64,000 nucleotides of DNA from Meandrina meandrites (Eukaryota > Cnidaria > Anthozoa > Scleractinia > Meandrinidae): the NCBI GenBank assembly GCA_963693305.1, contig OY855908.1, positions 36,260,305 to 36,324,304 of the forward strand. Direction: 5' to 3'. The first letter of the stretch is position 1, and each line of letters begins with the position of its first letter. The translations under genes and the position numbers were made by a program. The notes below the pieces were generated by a model, which was not told the origin of the DNA, made no database searches, and worked only from the letters and a program-made list of their open reading frames with translations. This document shows, piece by piece, positions 32,684 through 43,185 of this stretch.

Positions 32684-33700
32684 AAAGTTTATTCAGCTTA
32701 AACCAATTCCACATAGAGTTAACCTATCATGAGACAGACTAAGCTTTCTACTGACGCTTTTAAATTCGTTTTGTATTGCAGGAAATGGAGTACTTTGAAG
32801 TTAATGAGCTTTCAGAAGAACTGAGAAACACAGGTGAAGATAATTAACAAGGTGAAAAAAAATTCTTTAGCCTGCTGAATTATTTGAAGCCCTTTTCAAA
32901 ATAGGCAAATAGATAGGTCACCGTTTTAGATATTAAGTGCGATGGAACAGTGTGCGAGAGCCACAACAATAAACTAACACATAAATGTAAGAATTTTTTT
33001 TCTTCTAATCTGCAGTATAAATATTTGCTTCCAAAACCCACGATCAAATTTTCGATCATGCATTTTCAGACCATCTGAGAGTTCACTTAGAACCAGACTA
33101 GTCAGACTCGAGGATGACACCTCCACTGGCCCTCGGACTAAGTTGTGAGCTAAAATAGCAGATTTGTTTGTTGATTTTTTGATATTTTTAGCGGGACCAA
33201 GAATACAGGCAAATTGCTAAACCTAAACGTTTTCCTCAGAAATGCTCTAGTTTCAGTAGATAGAAAATTTCCATTTGGGTTAAGGTGTGCACAATCAATA
33301 TCACAATATTTTTATGTATCGCCTCCTTACTTGCTAACTATTTTGCCTGACACTAACTGGGAAGCCAGGTTCGTGAATTATTTACTTCGCATTTTCTCCC
33401 TTGCTGCTCGAAAACAACTATTAAAACTGTTTATGGGACAACACAGCTGAACACTTTAAGTGAAACTCTTTGACAATTGCAACCTCTTAAAGACGCCGTG
33501 AATAATCACAGTCCAGCTCCTATGGAATCAGTTCACGTGAGATATCTCCAGTTATGGACGCACAGATGGTCAAATCACCTTTGATTGCTCCGTAATTAAA
33601 TGTTTCTATTTTCTTTTGACAACAAAGCGAAGACGCTTCCGAGATTGGACAATCTTCGAGGTGGTCGGTGTTAATTTTAGTTACCTTTTATGCATGAAGA
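32684..33700. repeat. Upstream module F, copy 2
   Basis: Continuation of the sister of 29170-30060. No gene. The region between this and copy 8 (to 33918) holds nothing I recognise. Confidence 0.8.
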
Positions 33701-33918
33701 CCACAAACATATCCATAAGTTGCTCTTTGTACACTATGTCATCGAGATTGATTTATACTGAAGCAGAGAGAACACTGGAAACATAATCACTCAAACTTTG
33801 CATGCCTACACTTCCAGCAGGCAAAATAGGAGAAGTAGCCTTTGCTTCTAAAGGAACCTAGGAAAAATAACAAGTTTAAGACTGGGAAATAACTCAATAA
33901 CAACTTTGATACTACCTA

Positions 33919-34889
33919 ATGTCGACAATACTGAACCCCATGATGAATGGAACACAATCATCCATAAATTCATCGACCTGCTACAATCCTGCAACAGAAA
34001 AAGTCGGAAAAGCATTCGCTCACTGCCTGATCTGTGTTGGTTCGCTAGCTGGAAACATCTCCATCGGAATAATTGTCTAAAAGACGAAAACCATGAGAAA
34101 ACCCATCAACTTTTTAATCATAAACATGGCCATATCCGATCTGCTGTATCCAATTTTTCTGTTCCCGCGTCTTCTAACAGAGTTATACGTCGACTCCTGG
34201 CTGATCAGTGGTCCTCTTGGCCAAGGTTTCTGTAAGGCGTCTATCTTTTTACCTAATGTCTCCGCTACTGTGTCCGTTCAGAGCCTGGTTCTGATAACAG
34301 TGGATCGATTTGGAGCTGTGGTATTTCCGCTCCGTTCCCCACTCATCGGTTCAAAGCTGTGCGCCTTCTCACCACTTGGATCGTTGCCATAGCTATCAGC
34401 TGCCCATATCTCCTCGCCTTCAAACTTTTGGAGTATCCAGGAGGACTGTCATGTACACTGCAGTGGAATGAAGCCTTTGGAGATTCTTTATCTTTTACAA
34501 ATTTCATGTTAGCATTAAATGTTGTAATCTTTTACACCCCTTTAGTGTTGATAGCCGCACTTTACATTATAATATATTTCAAGCTCAAGTCAGAAACGAT
34601 TCCAGGCGAGCAATCGGCCAACGCGAGACAGCAGCGCGAGAAAAGGGATCGAAATGTGCTGAAGATGGCCATTGCTATTGTGTTCGGGTTTGCTGTATGC
34701 TGGCTGCCCTACAATATCTTCTGCATTCTAATCGTCTTTGTGTCGGACACATTGTCTTGTAGCCTCCAATATTTCTTGTTTGTTGCCCTTTTTATCTCTG
34801 TCACAAATTGTGCTATAAACCCATGCATCTGTTTTATTTTCAGCAAAAATTATCGCCAAAGTCTCAGGAATCTTCTTAGGTGCTTTTGA
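33919..34889 (+). pseudogene. Class A GPCR pseudogene, array copy 8
   Basis: In frame from ATG 33919 (or 33943, MNGTQSSINSSTC) through TM1 (GNISIGIIV). The next codon, Tyr in all sisters, is TAA (34078-34080). A 7-bp deletion near 34368 (CGCCTTC joined to TCACCACTTGG) then shifts frame in TM4. Otherwise it is well preserved, with TM2, DRF, CWLPYN, NPCIC and the RCF end, so inactivation looks recent. TCTCACCACT links it to copy 1, which also has TTW rather than ATW. Confidence 0.93.
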
Positions 34890-35357
34890 ACACACGACGA
34901 ATAGCCAGACCACCGAAGTCAAACTTAAGGAGTGATTCATAAAAACAATCAACTAAAATTGAGTCTCCGCTAGCATCGATACTATTGAAGAGTGAATTTT
35001 AAGATGGTAATCAAACCCAAACGCTAATTATGATTATGTACTAAATGCATGATCACAATTACATTTCAACCAGGCAGAGCGAAGTTCTTTTCCCGTTTCG
35101 GTTCAAACATTTATATACATCTGGAGGAAAAGATAGGTTGTTTTGGTTGAGCTAAGCTTGTAAAGCATTTATTTGAAAACTGCTTTGTGTTTGACCCGAT
35201 CTACTTATAAAGAAGCTTTTTAGAACGGTTTTAACAGTTTGTTGGACCATGGGTTTATATGATCATGTGAACAGTAGTTATTTTTACACTGTGTATGTAG
35301 GTTTTTTAAATGTTTAGGCCGTTTAAGTCGACATGAAACTTTTCAATGTAATTATTT
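34890..35357 (+). repeat. 3' flanking module, copy 8
   Basis: Related to 26693-27140 (GTGATTCATAAAAACAATCA, GAGTCTCCGCTAGCATCGAT). Interrupted at 35366 by the 5S-containing element; resumes at 36903. Confidence 0.75.
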
Positions 35358-35717
35358 CAAAATGTTGGTTGTTAGTAATCAGAAGAACGGCGGAACGACG
35401 GAACGAGAAACAACGGAACGGGATTTTTTTCTGTTTTTTTTTTTTAACAAAGAAAACAAAGAAAAAGTAAATATATCTCACAAAATAAAGGGCATGCATA
35501 TATTCTTTATCCTTCGAAGTCGATCTAGAGCCAGGTTGTCGAGTTCATTTCGAGTGAGGATTTCAAGGAGAAGCGTGACTGCCCTTCGGACTTGCTCGCC
35601 CCAATCGAGACAATGAGACGTACAAAGTTGAAGCAAGTCAAAAAAGCCGTTGATAGAAAGTAGAAAGGCCTCAAAAGTTACTATTTCGTAAGAAAAAACA
35701 AAGAACAGAAATGAAAA

Positions 35718-35833
35718 GCCCACAACAAGGGGTATTTTCAGTTGGTCACCCATCCAAGTACTAACCCCGCCCAACAGGGCTTAACTTCAGCGATCGGACA
35801 AGAACCGTTGCTTTCCATGTGGTATCAGAAAGC
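35718..35833 (-). rRNA. 5S rRNA-like sequence in left TIR (pseudogene)
   Basis: Reverse complement of the right-arm copy. It contains GAAGTTAAGC and TTAGTACTTGGATGGGTGAC, the internal promoter region of 5S rRNA, plus GTCCGATCGCTGAAG. The outer helix-forming ends are diverged, so it is not a functional 5S gene. Confidence 0.75.
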
Positions 35834-36414
35834 GCGTAAATCAGCTAACGAAAGTCCAGTTTCGGCAACGAAAGTGCCTTATAGGCGCCTCATGTTCAGG
35901 AATTGTAAATTTCTGCGATTTTTTTTGTTTGATACTTAGCACTCCATTTTGAAAAATAAGAACTTCCTTATCCTTGGAGGACATCTTGCGCAACAATTTT
36001 GACCGGCTAACGAGAACGCTAGACACCAACAGGACCGGAAATTTGTCTTGCGGCAGTATAGAATGAACCCGGGTTAACGGCCGGCGTGTTCCGTTTGTAT
36101 AAATATCTCTTCATAGACATGATAAAAAAGTTGAATTTGTAAGTATAAAGTCGCTAACCCCTAGGAGGGTTGCAAAACTGTTTTAACCTGTAAAAATTGT
36201 TTTACTTGACATGTACAATCTTCAGTGATCTTCATCTTCAATCTTTGAGTGTCTGCAGCGTGTGCCTGCATCTGCAACTATCCCGAAATTTGTAAACCAT
36301 TAAAGGAAGGTTGTTACCAGAGTCATGCAAATAGAGAACAAGAAATACCGGTAGATCTTTTGAACAATTTGGCACTTTCGTTGCCGAAACTGGACTTTCG
36401 TTAGCTGATTTACG

Positions 36415-36532
36415 CGCTATCTGATACCACATGGAAAGCAACGGTTCTTGTCCGATCGCTGAAGTTAAGCCCTGTTGGGCGGGGTTAGTACTTGGATGGG
36501 TGACCAACTGAAAATAACCCTTGTTGTGGGCT
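36415..36532 (+). rRNA. 5S rRNA-like sequence in right TIR (pseudogene)
   Basis: Aligns along its full ~118 nt with animal 5S rRNA. GATACCAC, GGTTCTTGTCCGATCGCTGA, GTTAAGC, TTAGTACTTGGATGGGTGAC and the TGTGGGC 3' end are recognisable, followed by a CTTTT pol III terminator-like run. The middle (box A, IE, box C) is best kept; the ends and loop C/D are changed. Confidence 0.8.
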
Positions 36533-36911
36533 TTTCATTTCTGTTCTTTGTTTTTTTCTTACGAAATAAGTAACTTTTCAGGCCCTTCTATTTATTTTGT
36601 CAACGGCTTTTTTGACTTGCTTCGACTTTGTACGTTTCATTGTCTCGATTGGGGCGAGCAAGTCCGAAGGGCAGTCACGCTTCTCCTTGAAATCCACACT
36701 CGAAATGAACTCGACAACCTGGCTCTAGATCGACTTCGAAGGATAAAGAATATATGCATGCCCTTTATTTTGTGAGATATATTTACTTTTTCTTTGTTGT
36801 TAAAAAAAAAAAAAAAAAACAGAAAAAAAATCCCGTTCCGTTGTTTCTCGTTCCGTCGTTCCGCCGTTCCGTGTTCCGTCGTTCCTCATATTACTAACAA
36901 CCCAAAATGTT

Positions 36912-37160
36912 AGCTTACAAACGATTCAATATAAAATTCTGCAGAACGAATTCGTTCCTTGGAAACTAGCTATAAAAGCACTTTGTAATTATATTGTAAA
37001 TAAACTTCATTTGCAATTTTCTTTAGTAAGAAAACAAAAAAAGCAGTTTTAAGTAGTAAAATCTAATAATTAACTGTTACCTTTTGAAAGAATCGTGTGT
37101 ATGCTGAAAACTGAGTGAAGTCACTCGTGGGATATTTCACGGTATGTCCATCATAACTAA
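36912..37160 (+). repeat. 3' tail module, copy 8 (resumed)
   Basis: TTAGCTTACAAACGATTCAA..CTGCAGAACGAATT continues the flank cut at 35366, followed by the CTGTTACCTTTTGAAAG..CTGAAAACTGAGT segment. No gene. Confidence 0.7.
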
Positions 37161-37171
37161 ATATGAGGATG

Positions 37172-37316
37172 TTATTTGCCGGCTGGGAGGTCCGTATCGT
37201 GAAAAACTGTGACCGAGGTCTTGAAAATGCTGCCCGGGCCGCAGGCCGAGGGCAGCATTTTCTAGGCCGAGGTCACAGTTTTTCACGATACGGACCGACC
37301 CAAAACCGGTAAATAA
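37172..37316. repeat. GA/GA hairpin H5
   Basis: The 26-nt arms 37189-37214 and 37271-37296 are exactly complementary. GA/GA occurs at 37187-37188 with 37297-37298 and at 37215-37216 with 37269-37270. The apex is G-GGCC-GCA-GGCC-GA, with one A of the left GA missing. GA spacings mirror (28 and 21 nt). Confidence 0.9.
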
Positions 37317-37795
37317 CTTATTAATTTTTTTCTTACTTCAGGGCTATCCCCTTTTTTTTCTCTGTTTAGCGTCGTCCGACCGACCCAGATTTTCGCGCTT
37401 TCAAAAAAAAAATGTTATCCAGAAGGCAATGACACATTATTTCAAACAAATGTCACTTTAATCCGAAACATAGGCAATTTTTGGCCATACAGTTTTCGTG
37501 GTTCATCCTTTTTTCGCTATTCTCGCTTGAATTTAACCACGACGTTGGTTTTTCCTTCCTCCATTGCCCCCATGTTGACTTTATAACCACGTCTTGTTGT
37601 TTCCAGGCTTCACGGATATTACGCTGAGATACCGGGCCTCCTAGTTCCAGACTCCTTTTCCAATTTTTTTTTTGTTCTTTTTTTTCTTTTCCAACCGACC
37701 GACCCAAAATCAGAAAACGCATTCGACAATAAACAAAAAAAAGGGGATGGCCTTGGCTAAAAAGATTGTCTTGCAAGATGTAAATGTATTATATA
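37317..37795. other. No gene seen
   Basis: T-rich. CAACCGACCGACCCA words (37378, 37696) and GGCTATCCCCTTTTTTTTCT with its near-complement AAAAAAAAGGGGATGGCC (37343, 37736) suggest the ends of another small inverted-repeat insertion. No supported coding sequence. Confidence 0.4.
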
Positions 37796-37864
37796 TTCAA
37801 CGGGATTCGAACCCGTGACCTCCACGATACCGGTGCGATGCTCTACCAACTGAGCTATGAAGCC
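37796..37864 (-). tRNA. tRNA-Thr(GGT)-like, truncated acceptor (repeat-borne)
   Basis: Same cloverleaf as the 38055 copy, but the 3' acceptor strand is lost (GTTGAATATA in place of GTTGAAGCC). A and B boxes are intact. Pseudogene or SINE head. Confidence 0.6.
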
Positions 37865-38054
37865 ACACATTGGGAGCGAGGTCAATTGTGAGTTCATATT
37901 TTCTCGTGAAAGGAATGAAATGATGTAATGTATATGAAATGATTCATATGTGAACTGCGGATATATATGAAGGTGATATGTGATCTTCGCAGTGAATTTC
38001 CAATTTAAGCAATTGGGAAAATATGAACTCACAATTGACCTCGCTCCCAATGTG
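37865..38054. repeat. Spacer between head-to-head tRNA-like units
   Basis: Both tRNA-like units share ~45 bp of 5' flank (AATATGAACTCACAATTGAC, CTCGCTCCCAATGTG). Positions 37917-38018 are the reverse complement of the tail that follows the + copy (38150-38247), so the spacer carries an inverted tail. Confidence 0.75.
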
Positions 38055-38094
38055 TGGCTTCATAGCTCAGTTGGTAGAGCATCGCACCGGTATC

Positions 38095-38126
<32 letters not shown>
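38055..38126 (+). tRNA. tRNA-Thr(GGT)-like, complete cloverleaf (repeat-borne)
   Basis: 72 nt without an encoded CCA. The acceptor pairs 7 of 7 (GGCTTCA with TGAAGCC), the D arm is GCTC/GAGC, and the T arm is ACGGG TTCGAAT CCCGT. The anticodon loop CCGGTAT gives GGT (Thr), but position 33 is C rather than T, and the lowest anticodon-stem pair is A-C. It is embedded in a repeated unit with an inverted partner, so it is more likely a SINE-type pol III module than a working tRNA. Confidence 0.6.
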
Positions 38127-38128
<2 letters not shown>

Positions 38129-38760
38129 TGATTTTTTTCAGGCTTCTTTATTCCAATTGCTTAAATTGGAAATTCACTGCGAAGATCACATATCACCTTC
38201 ATATATATCCGCAGTTCACATATGAATCATTTCATATACATTACATCGAAGCACAATGTAGCAGCAAAAGAGAGCATAAAAAAATCTCGAGTCACGAAAG
38301 TGAAATTGAATGAAGCTGAACTGAATGTGTAGGTTTGGTCGCCTGCACACGCCACAATTTTGCGATAATTGATTTGACTGTTTTTTATCAAAACATCTCA
38401 TTTTCTTGAATGGTGATAAGCAGTATTCGGTTTTGGGGAAAGTAGCAGAAATGCAAAGCGTTTCAAAGGATAAATCGAGTCTGTAAACCGCATTACGGCG
38501 TGAAATTCAGTGCGAATGCACAAAAAACGATCGACAAACTACGGCTATAAAACTATAATTTGAGTTGTTGTTTTTTTTTTTATCGGGATCAAATCGGGTC
38601 TTTATTTGCCGCTCACTAGCCGAATTTTTGACCCGACTTACCGCCATGTCGATGAATGGCGTTCTGCTCATGTGACTGCAACAACGCTTTCTAATTGGTT
38701 AGCGACCGAGCCCCGCCAAACCAGCCGGCAAAGCCCGACAAGACATTTTGAGATTTACCA
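38127..38760. other. tRNA-repeat tail, then no gene
   Basis: 38150-38247 is the tail of the tRNA-like repeat. The remainder is AT-rich with nothing recognised. Confidence 0.45.
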
Positions 38761-40360
38761 CTGCCAGGTATCGCTCCTTAAGTCCCAATCTTGTCGTGAA
38801 ACAGACTTGTCTGAATTCACCGCACACTAGTCGACTAGTGAAGACTTTTTGACGACCAACAATCAATCGGCTCGTATGCCGTTTACATTACATATACTAT
38901 CTCAAACGAAGAATCGAGAAAATTTTGTAACGCAATCATCAACAAAGACTACAAATGAGAACAATAATTGCAACTTTTTTAGCTTTTCGATGAAAAATAT
39001 TCTGGAATATCTTCAATCGACAGCCCAAAAATATATTGACATGGAATAACGGAACTTGGGTTGAGAAAATTCTCTCAAAAGAGCGGAAATGAGCTATCTC
39101 AAAATAAATAAAGACGCCGCAAAATTGTTTAAAATGTGTTAACAGGCGTTGAATCTTAGTTAATTCCACTTAATAAAAGACTGTCGGCTTTCCTCTGTTG
39201 TTGTTTGACATCTCAAAATGTTATATATGCAAACTTTCAATTATTTTTTCGGCGTGATATTATAAAGATAACTTTTCTAAAAAAATACAGCACTGTGGCC
39301 ATTCCAAAGGAATTCATTTATATAGTTCTGTGGAAGAATAAACGAATGTTTTTTAGCCCAACACAATTTTTTATCTTGCCATTTTCTTAGGGAGCATCTG
39401 GAATAATCTTCTTTTTTTTAATAATTTTAATATTTGCATAACAATACTAATCCAAACTTAAAAGCTAGTAATTTTGAACACATCGGCAACAAAAATGTAA
39501 ATGTGTTCACTAATGTTTACAACTCTTTCATGAGTTCCGTAACGAGCGAGAAATTCGCGAATTTTAATCGATACGAAAAATAAAAAATCGCGAAACGTAA
39601 AAAGTAGCATGAGAGAAATTCTTCAGTACGAAAACATTCTGTTGCCCAGAGTTGTTCCTTATGAATGCTGAAACACGTGACCAAAAGAACAGGGACAACA
39701 TGATAACAGCTGTCAGTATTGTGTCACGAAATGAACAGCGAATGGTTTTCCTTTGTCATTGTTTGACGTCGCTTAAAACGGCTTTAGTATACAGGATGTT
39801 TTTATAAAGACTCAAATAATAAACAAAATGTTACCTGCACTTGCAAAATATTAATATCACACGGGAGTAAGACAAAATGAGAATCAGTTACAAAATTATA
39901 GCAGAACTAGTTTTCTAAAGAAATTCAGTTGTGACAGTCAGTTAGCAGTCGTAAAGTGCAAGCAACAAATTTGCATGTATTCGATTCTTTGGTGATGTTG
40001 CTTCGAATAAATTTGCTATTTGCACAAGCAAGCGTCAAGAGGCAGGATTAAATGTACTACGTCTCTTTTATTTGAAACACGGAATTTAGACTTCCAGTGG
40101 CAAAAAAAATATTTTTCCGAACTAACTCATAATTATAAAAACTTAAATGGGGAATCGCCCATTCCGCAAAAAAATTATCTCTTGTATTTACATTACAATG
40201 CATTAAAATGAAGAAGCGAACGAGAAATGCTGTGGGAACACGAGCCAACAGGCGAGTGTTTCCACTGGCTTTTTCGAGTTCTCCCAAGCTTTCGAGTGTT
40301 TCTATAACTCGATAGAAACACGGAAAACATGTTTTCTATTTCTTTTAGAAAACACCGCGA
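38735..40360. repeat. Upstream module G, copy 1
   Basis: No gene. The first part (AGACATTTTGAGATTTA, GTATGCCGTTTACATT, AAAATTCTCTCAAAAGAGCG) matches 49430-49880. The second part (39360-40360) matches 44625-45660 and 50285-51150 (CATCTGCAACAAAAATG, AGAAATTCGCGAATTT, CATTCTGTTGCCCAGAGTT). These blocks precede copies 9, 10 and 11. Confidence 0.85.
40235..40264. repeat. GA/GA hairpin H6
   Basis: Arms 40232-40241 and 40256-40265. The apex is GA-GCC-AACA-GGC-GA, with GA at 40242-40243 and 40254-40255. Just downstream, TTTC-GA-GTGTTTCTAT (40290-40305) pairs with ATAGAAACAC-G-GAAA. Confidence 0.7.
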
Positions 40361-40504
40361 GTTAAATATCAAAATGTAAGTTCTCTTTACTCGCGCCATC
40401 ATTACGTCAAGAGCTCGTGCTAGTTCTGTGTTCCTATTGAGTTTTATAATCCATCAAATATTTTTCGCGCGCGCGATTGGCCTAAACGCGTCACGTGATG
40501 CAGC

Positions 40505-40557
40505 CAAAACTGGGAAATATCAGATGATACTCCCCAAGTGATATTCCCCAGTTTTCG
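40505..40557. repeat. Plain hairpin
   Basis: AAAACTGGG-A-AATATCA pairs with TGATATT-C-CCCAGTTTT. It has no GA/GA steps and its loop does not fit the GNA rule. Confidence 0.55.
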
Positions 40558-40747
40558 AACTTTGCAATTTACGTTCGCACGTTTAGCTTTTAACCCGAGT
40601 AAATTGTTAAAATGAATAAAACTAAACACTTTGAACAGACTAATAATATTTTGAGCGTTGACAGAATTTCTTTGAAGTTTAAATGCTTTGAGAAAAGGTC
40701 TCTCAAAATGCGGCCTTGTTAAAAAAAATATTTGAAGGATAATGAAC

Positions 40748-40928
40748 ACAATAGCATCCATTTGGCTTCAAAAATATGCACAGATATTTGTCCTTGGACA
40801 TTATCTGTTCCTCGAAGCTCACAGTTTTCCTCGAGCTTCGCTCTCGGAAAACTGTTCGCTTCTCGGAACAGATTATGTCCGCGGACAAATATCCGTGCAT
40901 ATTTTCGCGCCAAATGGAGGCTATTGTT
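40748..40928. repeat. GA/GA hairpin H7, three GA steps near apex
   Basis: A long palindrome. On the - strand, GA/GA pairs occur at 40812-40813 with 40863-40864, 40819-40820 with 40856-40857, and 40831-40832 with 40844-40845. The apex is GA-GAGC-GAA-GCTC-GA and contains GCGAAGC. Spacings 7 and 12 nt are mirrored. Confidence 0.9.
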
Positions 40929-41300
40929 TATATATAAGTGCGATCGTTTGCGCGCGCTTTCTTTCAGGATGTTTTCTAAAATTATTTAGTGCACGATGTT
41001 TGTTGAAAAAATGATAAAACGGTTTTATAGTTAAACGGCAATTTTAGGGTACAAGATGCATAAAGAAAAACCGTAAAGTAAGGAAATTCTTGCAATAAAT
41101 ATCGCGTGACATTATTCTCTCGATGCATGCAGACATTTTCTACACCATGACATGACCATACGGACTCAGCTGTCCATTGTCGTTATCCCTTTTTTAATTG
41201 ACATCGGAAAATGAAGCTGGTTTAATAAAAACCCTTTAAGTTATGAATTGCTTTCGCATGAATGACCTCATGCCAAATTATTGTCCCGCCTTCGGAAGAA
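40929..41300. repeat. Upstream module shared by copies 9 and 10
   Basis: TCAGGATGTTTTCTAAAATT, ATAAATATCGCGTGACATTA and GATGCATGCAGACATTT match 45910-46240. It contains TAATGGC..CCAAATnATTGTCCCGCC just before the TATA box. No gene. Confidence 0.75.
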
Positions 41301-41413
41301 TATAAATAACGTGGAGCTTCCACGTTAAGTTAGCTAGCCAGCCAGATGAAATATCATTTGTGAAAAAAAAAAAAAGTTGAATAAGAACCTGAAGTACGAG
41401 AAAGTCGGCAAAG
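41281..41413 (+). promoter_or_regulatory. Core promoter and leader of copy 9
   Basis: TTGTCCCGCCTTCGG followed by TATAAATA (41301-41308), then AACGTGG.GCTT.CACGTTAAG, a short CACGT-containing inverted repeat, ~105 bp before the ATG. Confidence 0.7.
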
Positions 41414-42367
41414 ATGAACACAACGACGAATGGAACACAACCATGGAGTTGCATCAATCCTACAACAGAAAAAATCGGAACAACCGTCGCTTACTGCCTG
41501 ATCTTTGTTGTTTCGATGGTTGGAAACATCTTCATCGGAATAATTGTCTACAAGACGAAGACCATGAGAACACCGATCAACTTTTTAATCGTAAACATGG
41601 CCATGTCCGATCTACTGGTTGCGATCTTCTCGATCCCGCAAGAACTAACAAAGTTGTACGTCGACTCCTGGCTGATCAGTGGTCCTCTTGGCCAGGCCTT
41701 CTGTAAGCTATCTATCTCCTTACCAAATGTCTCCGTTTCTGTGTCTATTCAGAGCCTAGTTCTGATAGCAGTGAATCGATTTGGAGCTGTGGTATTTCCC
41801 CTCCGTTCCCCACTTATCAGTTCAAAGCTGTGCGCCTTCTTCATTCTCGCCACTTGGATCGTCGCCATGGCTGCCTGGTTCCCATATCTCTTCGCCTTCA
41901 AACTTGTTGAATATCCAGGAAGGGGGACGTGTGAAGTGAAGTGGAATGAAGCCTTTGGAGAGTCTTCATCTTTTGAAAATTACATGTTAGCATTGGCTGT
42001 TGTATGTATTTTCACCTCTTTAGTGTTGATAGCCATACTTTACATTATCATCTATTTCAAGCTCAAGTCACAGTCGATTCCAGGCGAGCAATCTGATAAC
42101 GCAAGACAACAACGCGAGAAAAGGGAGCGAAATGTGCTGAAGATGGCCATTGCTATTGTGTTAGGGTTTACAATATGCTGGCTGCCCCACAGTATCGCGT
42201 GGATCCTTTCCCTCTTTGTATCGGACATATGGTCTTGTGGCTTCCAGTACTTCTGGTCTGTTGCTTATTTTATGGCTTTCTCAAATGGTGCTACAAATCC
42301 TTGGATCTGTCTTATTTTCAGTAAACATTATCGGCAAAGTCTCAGGAATCTTCTAAGATTCTCTTGA
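41414..42367 (+). CDS. Class A GPCR, array copy 9 (divergent key motifs)
   Basis: Open 317-residue frame, MNTTTNGTQPWSC (two sequons). Several otherwise invariant positions are changed. NRF replaces DRF (residue 121). TM7 reads NGATNPWICL rather than NCAINPCICF. The C-terminus is LLRFS, losing the terminal Cys that could be palmitoylated. TM5 has FTSLV, so the conserved Pro is Ser. TM1, TM2, ECL2 Cys and CWLPHS remain. No stop or frameshift, so it is either a functionally altered receptor or a gene in early decay. Confidence 0.88.
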   Translation: MNTTTNGTQPWSCINPTTEKIGTTVAYCLIFVVSMVGNIFIGIIVYKTKTMRTPINFLIVNMAMSDLLVAIFSIPQELTKLYVDSWLISGPLGQAFCKLSISLPNVSVSVSIQSLVLIAVNRFGAVVFPLRSPLISSKLCAFFILATWIVAMAAWFPYLFAFKLVEYPGRGTCEVKWNEAFGESSSFENYMLALAVVCIFTSLVLIAILYIIIYFKLKSQSIPGEQSDNARQQREKRERNVLKMAIAIVLGFTICWLPHSIAWILSLFVSDIWSCGFQYFWSVAYFMAFSNGATNPWICLIFSKHYRQSLRNLLRFS

Positions 42368-43185
42368 ACACACCAGAAATAACCGGACCACAAGTCAAAT
42401 TCATGGAGTGCTTCGTAAAAACAATCAACTAAAATTGAGTCTCCACGAGCATTGATACGAGATAAAATCGCCAAAAAACATCTGATGGATGAATGAATTT
42501 TAAGTTGCTAGCTTCGGACAATCAAACCCAAACGCGAAATATGATCATTTACAAAATGATCACAATTTAATTGGAACGATCGAGGCAGAGAAAATCATTT
42601 TGCATTTCCGTTAGAACATTTACATTTACAGGTATACAAAGAATGATTCTGTCGAACTAAACTTGTAACTGGATAGTATTAATTTCAGAAGTGCTTTGTA
42701 AATTGGTTGTACTCAAAACAAACTTTGAACACTTGGTTTACATGATCGTGTTAATTGTAGTTTTTCCCACACTGTATACGTAGACTTTTTAAATTTTGAT
42801 TCAGTTTCAATGGACATGGAACTTTTCAATAATATTTATTTCAACACTTGTATATGATTTAATGTACACTTGAAAAAAACTCTGCAGGATGGTTTTCAAC
42901 CCTTTCTAGACACTGGCTACAAAATATTATTTTAGTAATATTGTAAACTTCATTTGCAGTTTTCTTTAGTAAGAAAACAATAAAATTTGCAAAAGGCAGC
43001 ACAGTTTAAAGAAGTAAAATCTGACTCCTTATGTCTTGCGACCACTTTTTCTTATTTTCCTCTTAGTTATAGTCGAACATTAAACTCCCTGTCTTCTTCT
43101 GTCCTCCAATGCGCACTTTCTTTATCGCCATTGGTCTGCATGTCTGACTCAACAGTATTAATAAACCACACTAATGAGGTGCATA
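42368..43185 (+). repeat. 3' flank and tail module, copy 9
   Basis: Closely matches 16114-16935. AATAAA at 42979-42984 within AACAATAAAATTTGC is a candidate poly(A) signal ~610 nt after the stop. Interrupted by the SINE at 43186. Confidence 0.75.

Larger units (their letters stand above)
35367..36902. mobile_element. Long-TIR (MULE-like) element carrying 5S rRNA sequence
   Basis: Left arm 35367-35878 and right arm 36371-36902 are inverted repeats of ~512-532 bp, roughly 95% alike by eye, around a ~490-bp unique centre. The ends are GGTTGTTAGTAAT and its complement. The 9-bp target CAAAATGTT is present at 35358-35366 and 36903-36911; copy 6's flank at 27140 has it once. A 9-bp TSD and long TIRs fit Mutator-like elements. 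No transposase frame, so it is non-autonomous. Confidence 0.85.

Noticed and set aside
35478..36775. Matched frames on both strands encoding LDRLRRIKNICMPFIL and related
   Set aside because: They lie in the TIRs of the 5S-containing element, appear in mirrored form and have no domain; they are repeat translations.
38023..38313. Open frame beginning MNSQLTSLPMCGFIAQLVEH
   Set aside because: It is a translation of the tRNA-like repeat (the ATAGCTCAGTTGGTAGAGC frame), with the same product in the inverted copy at 37757-38050.
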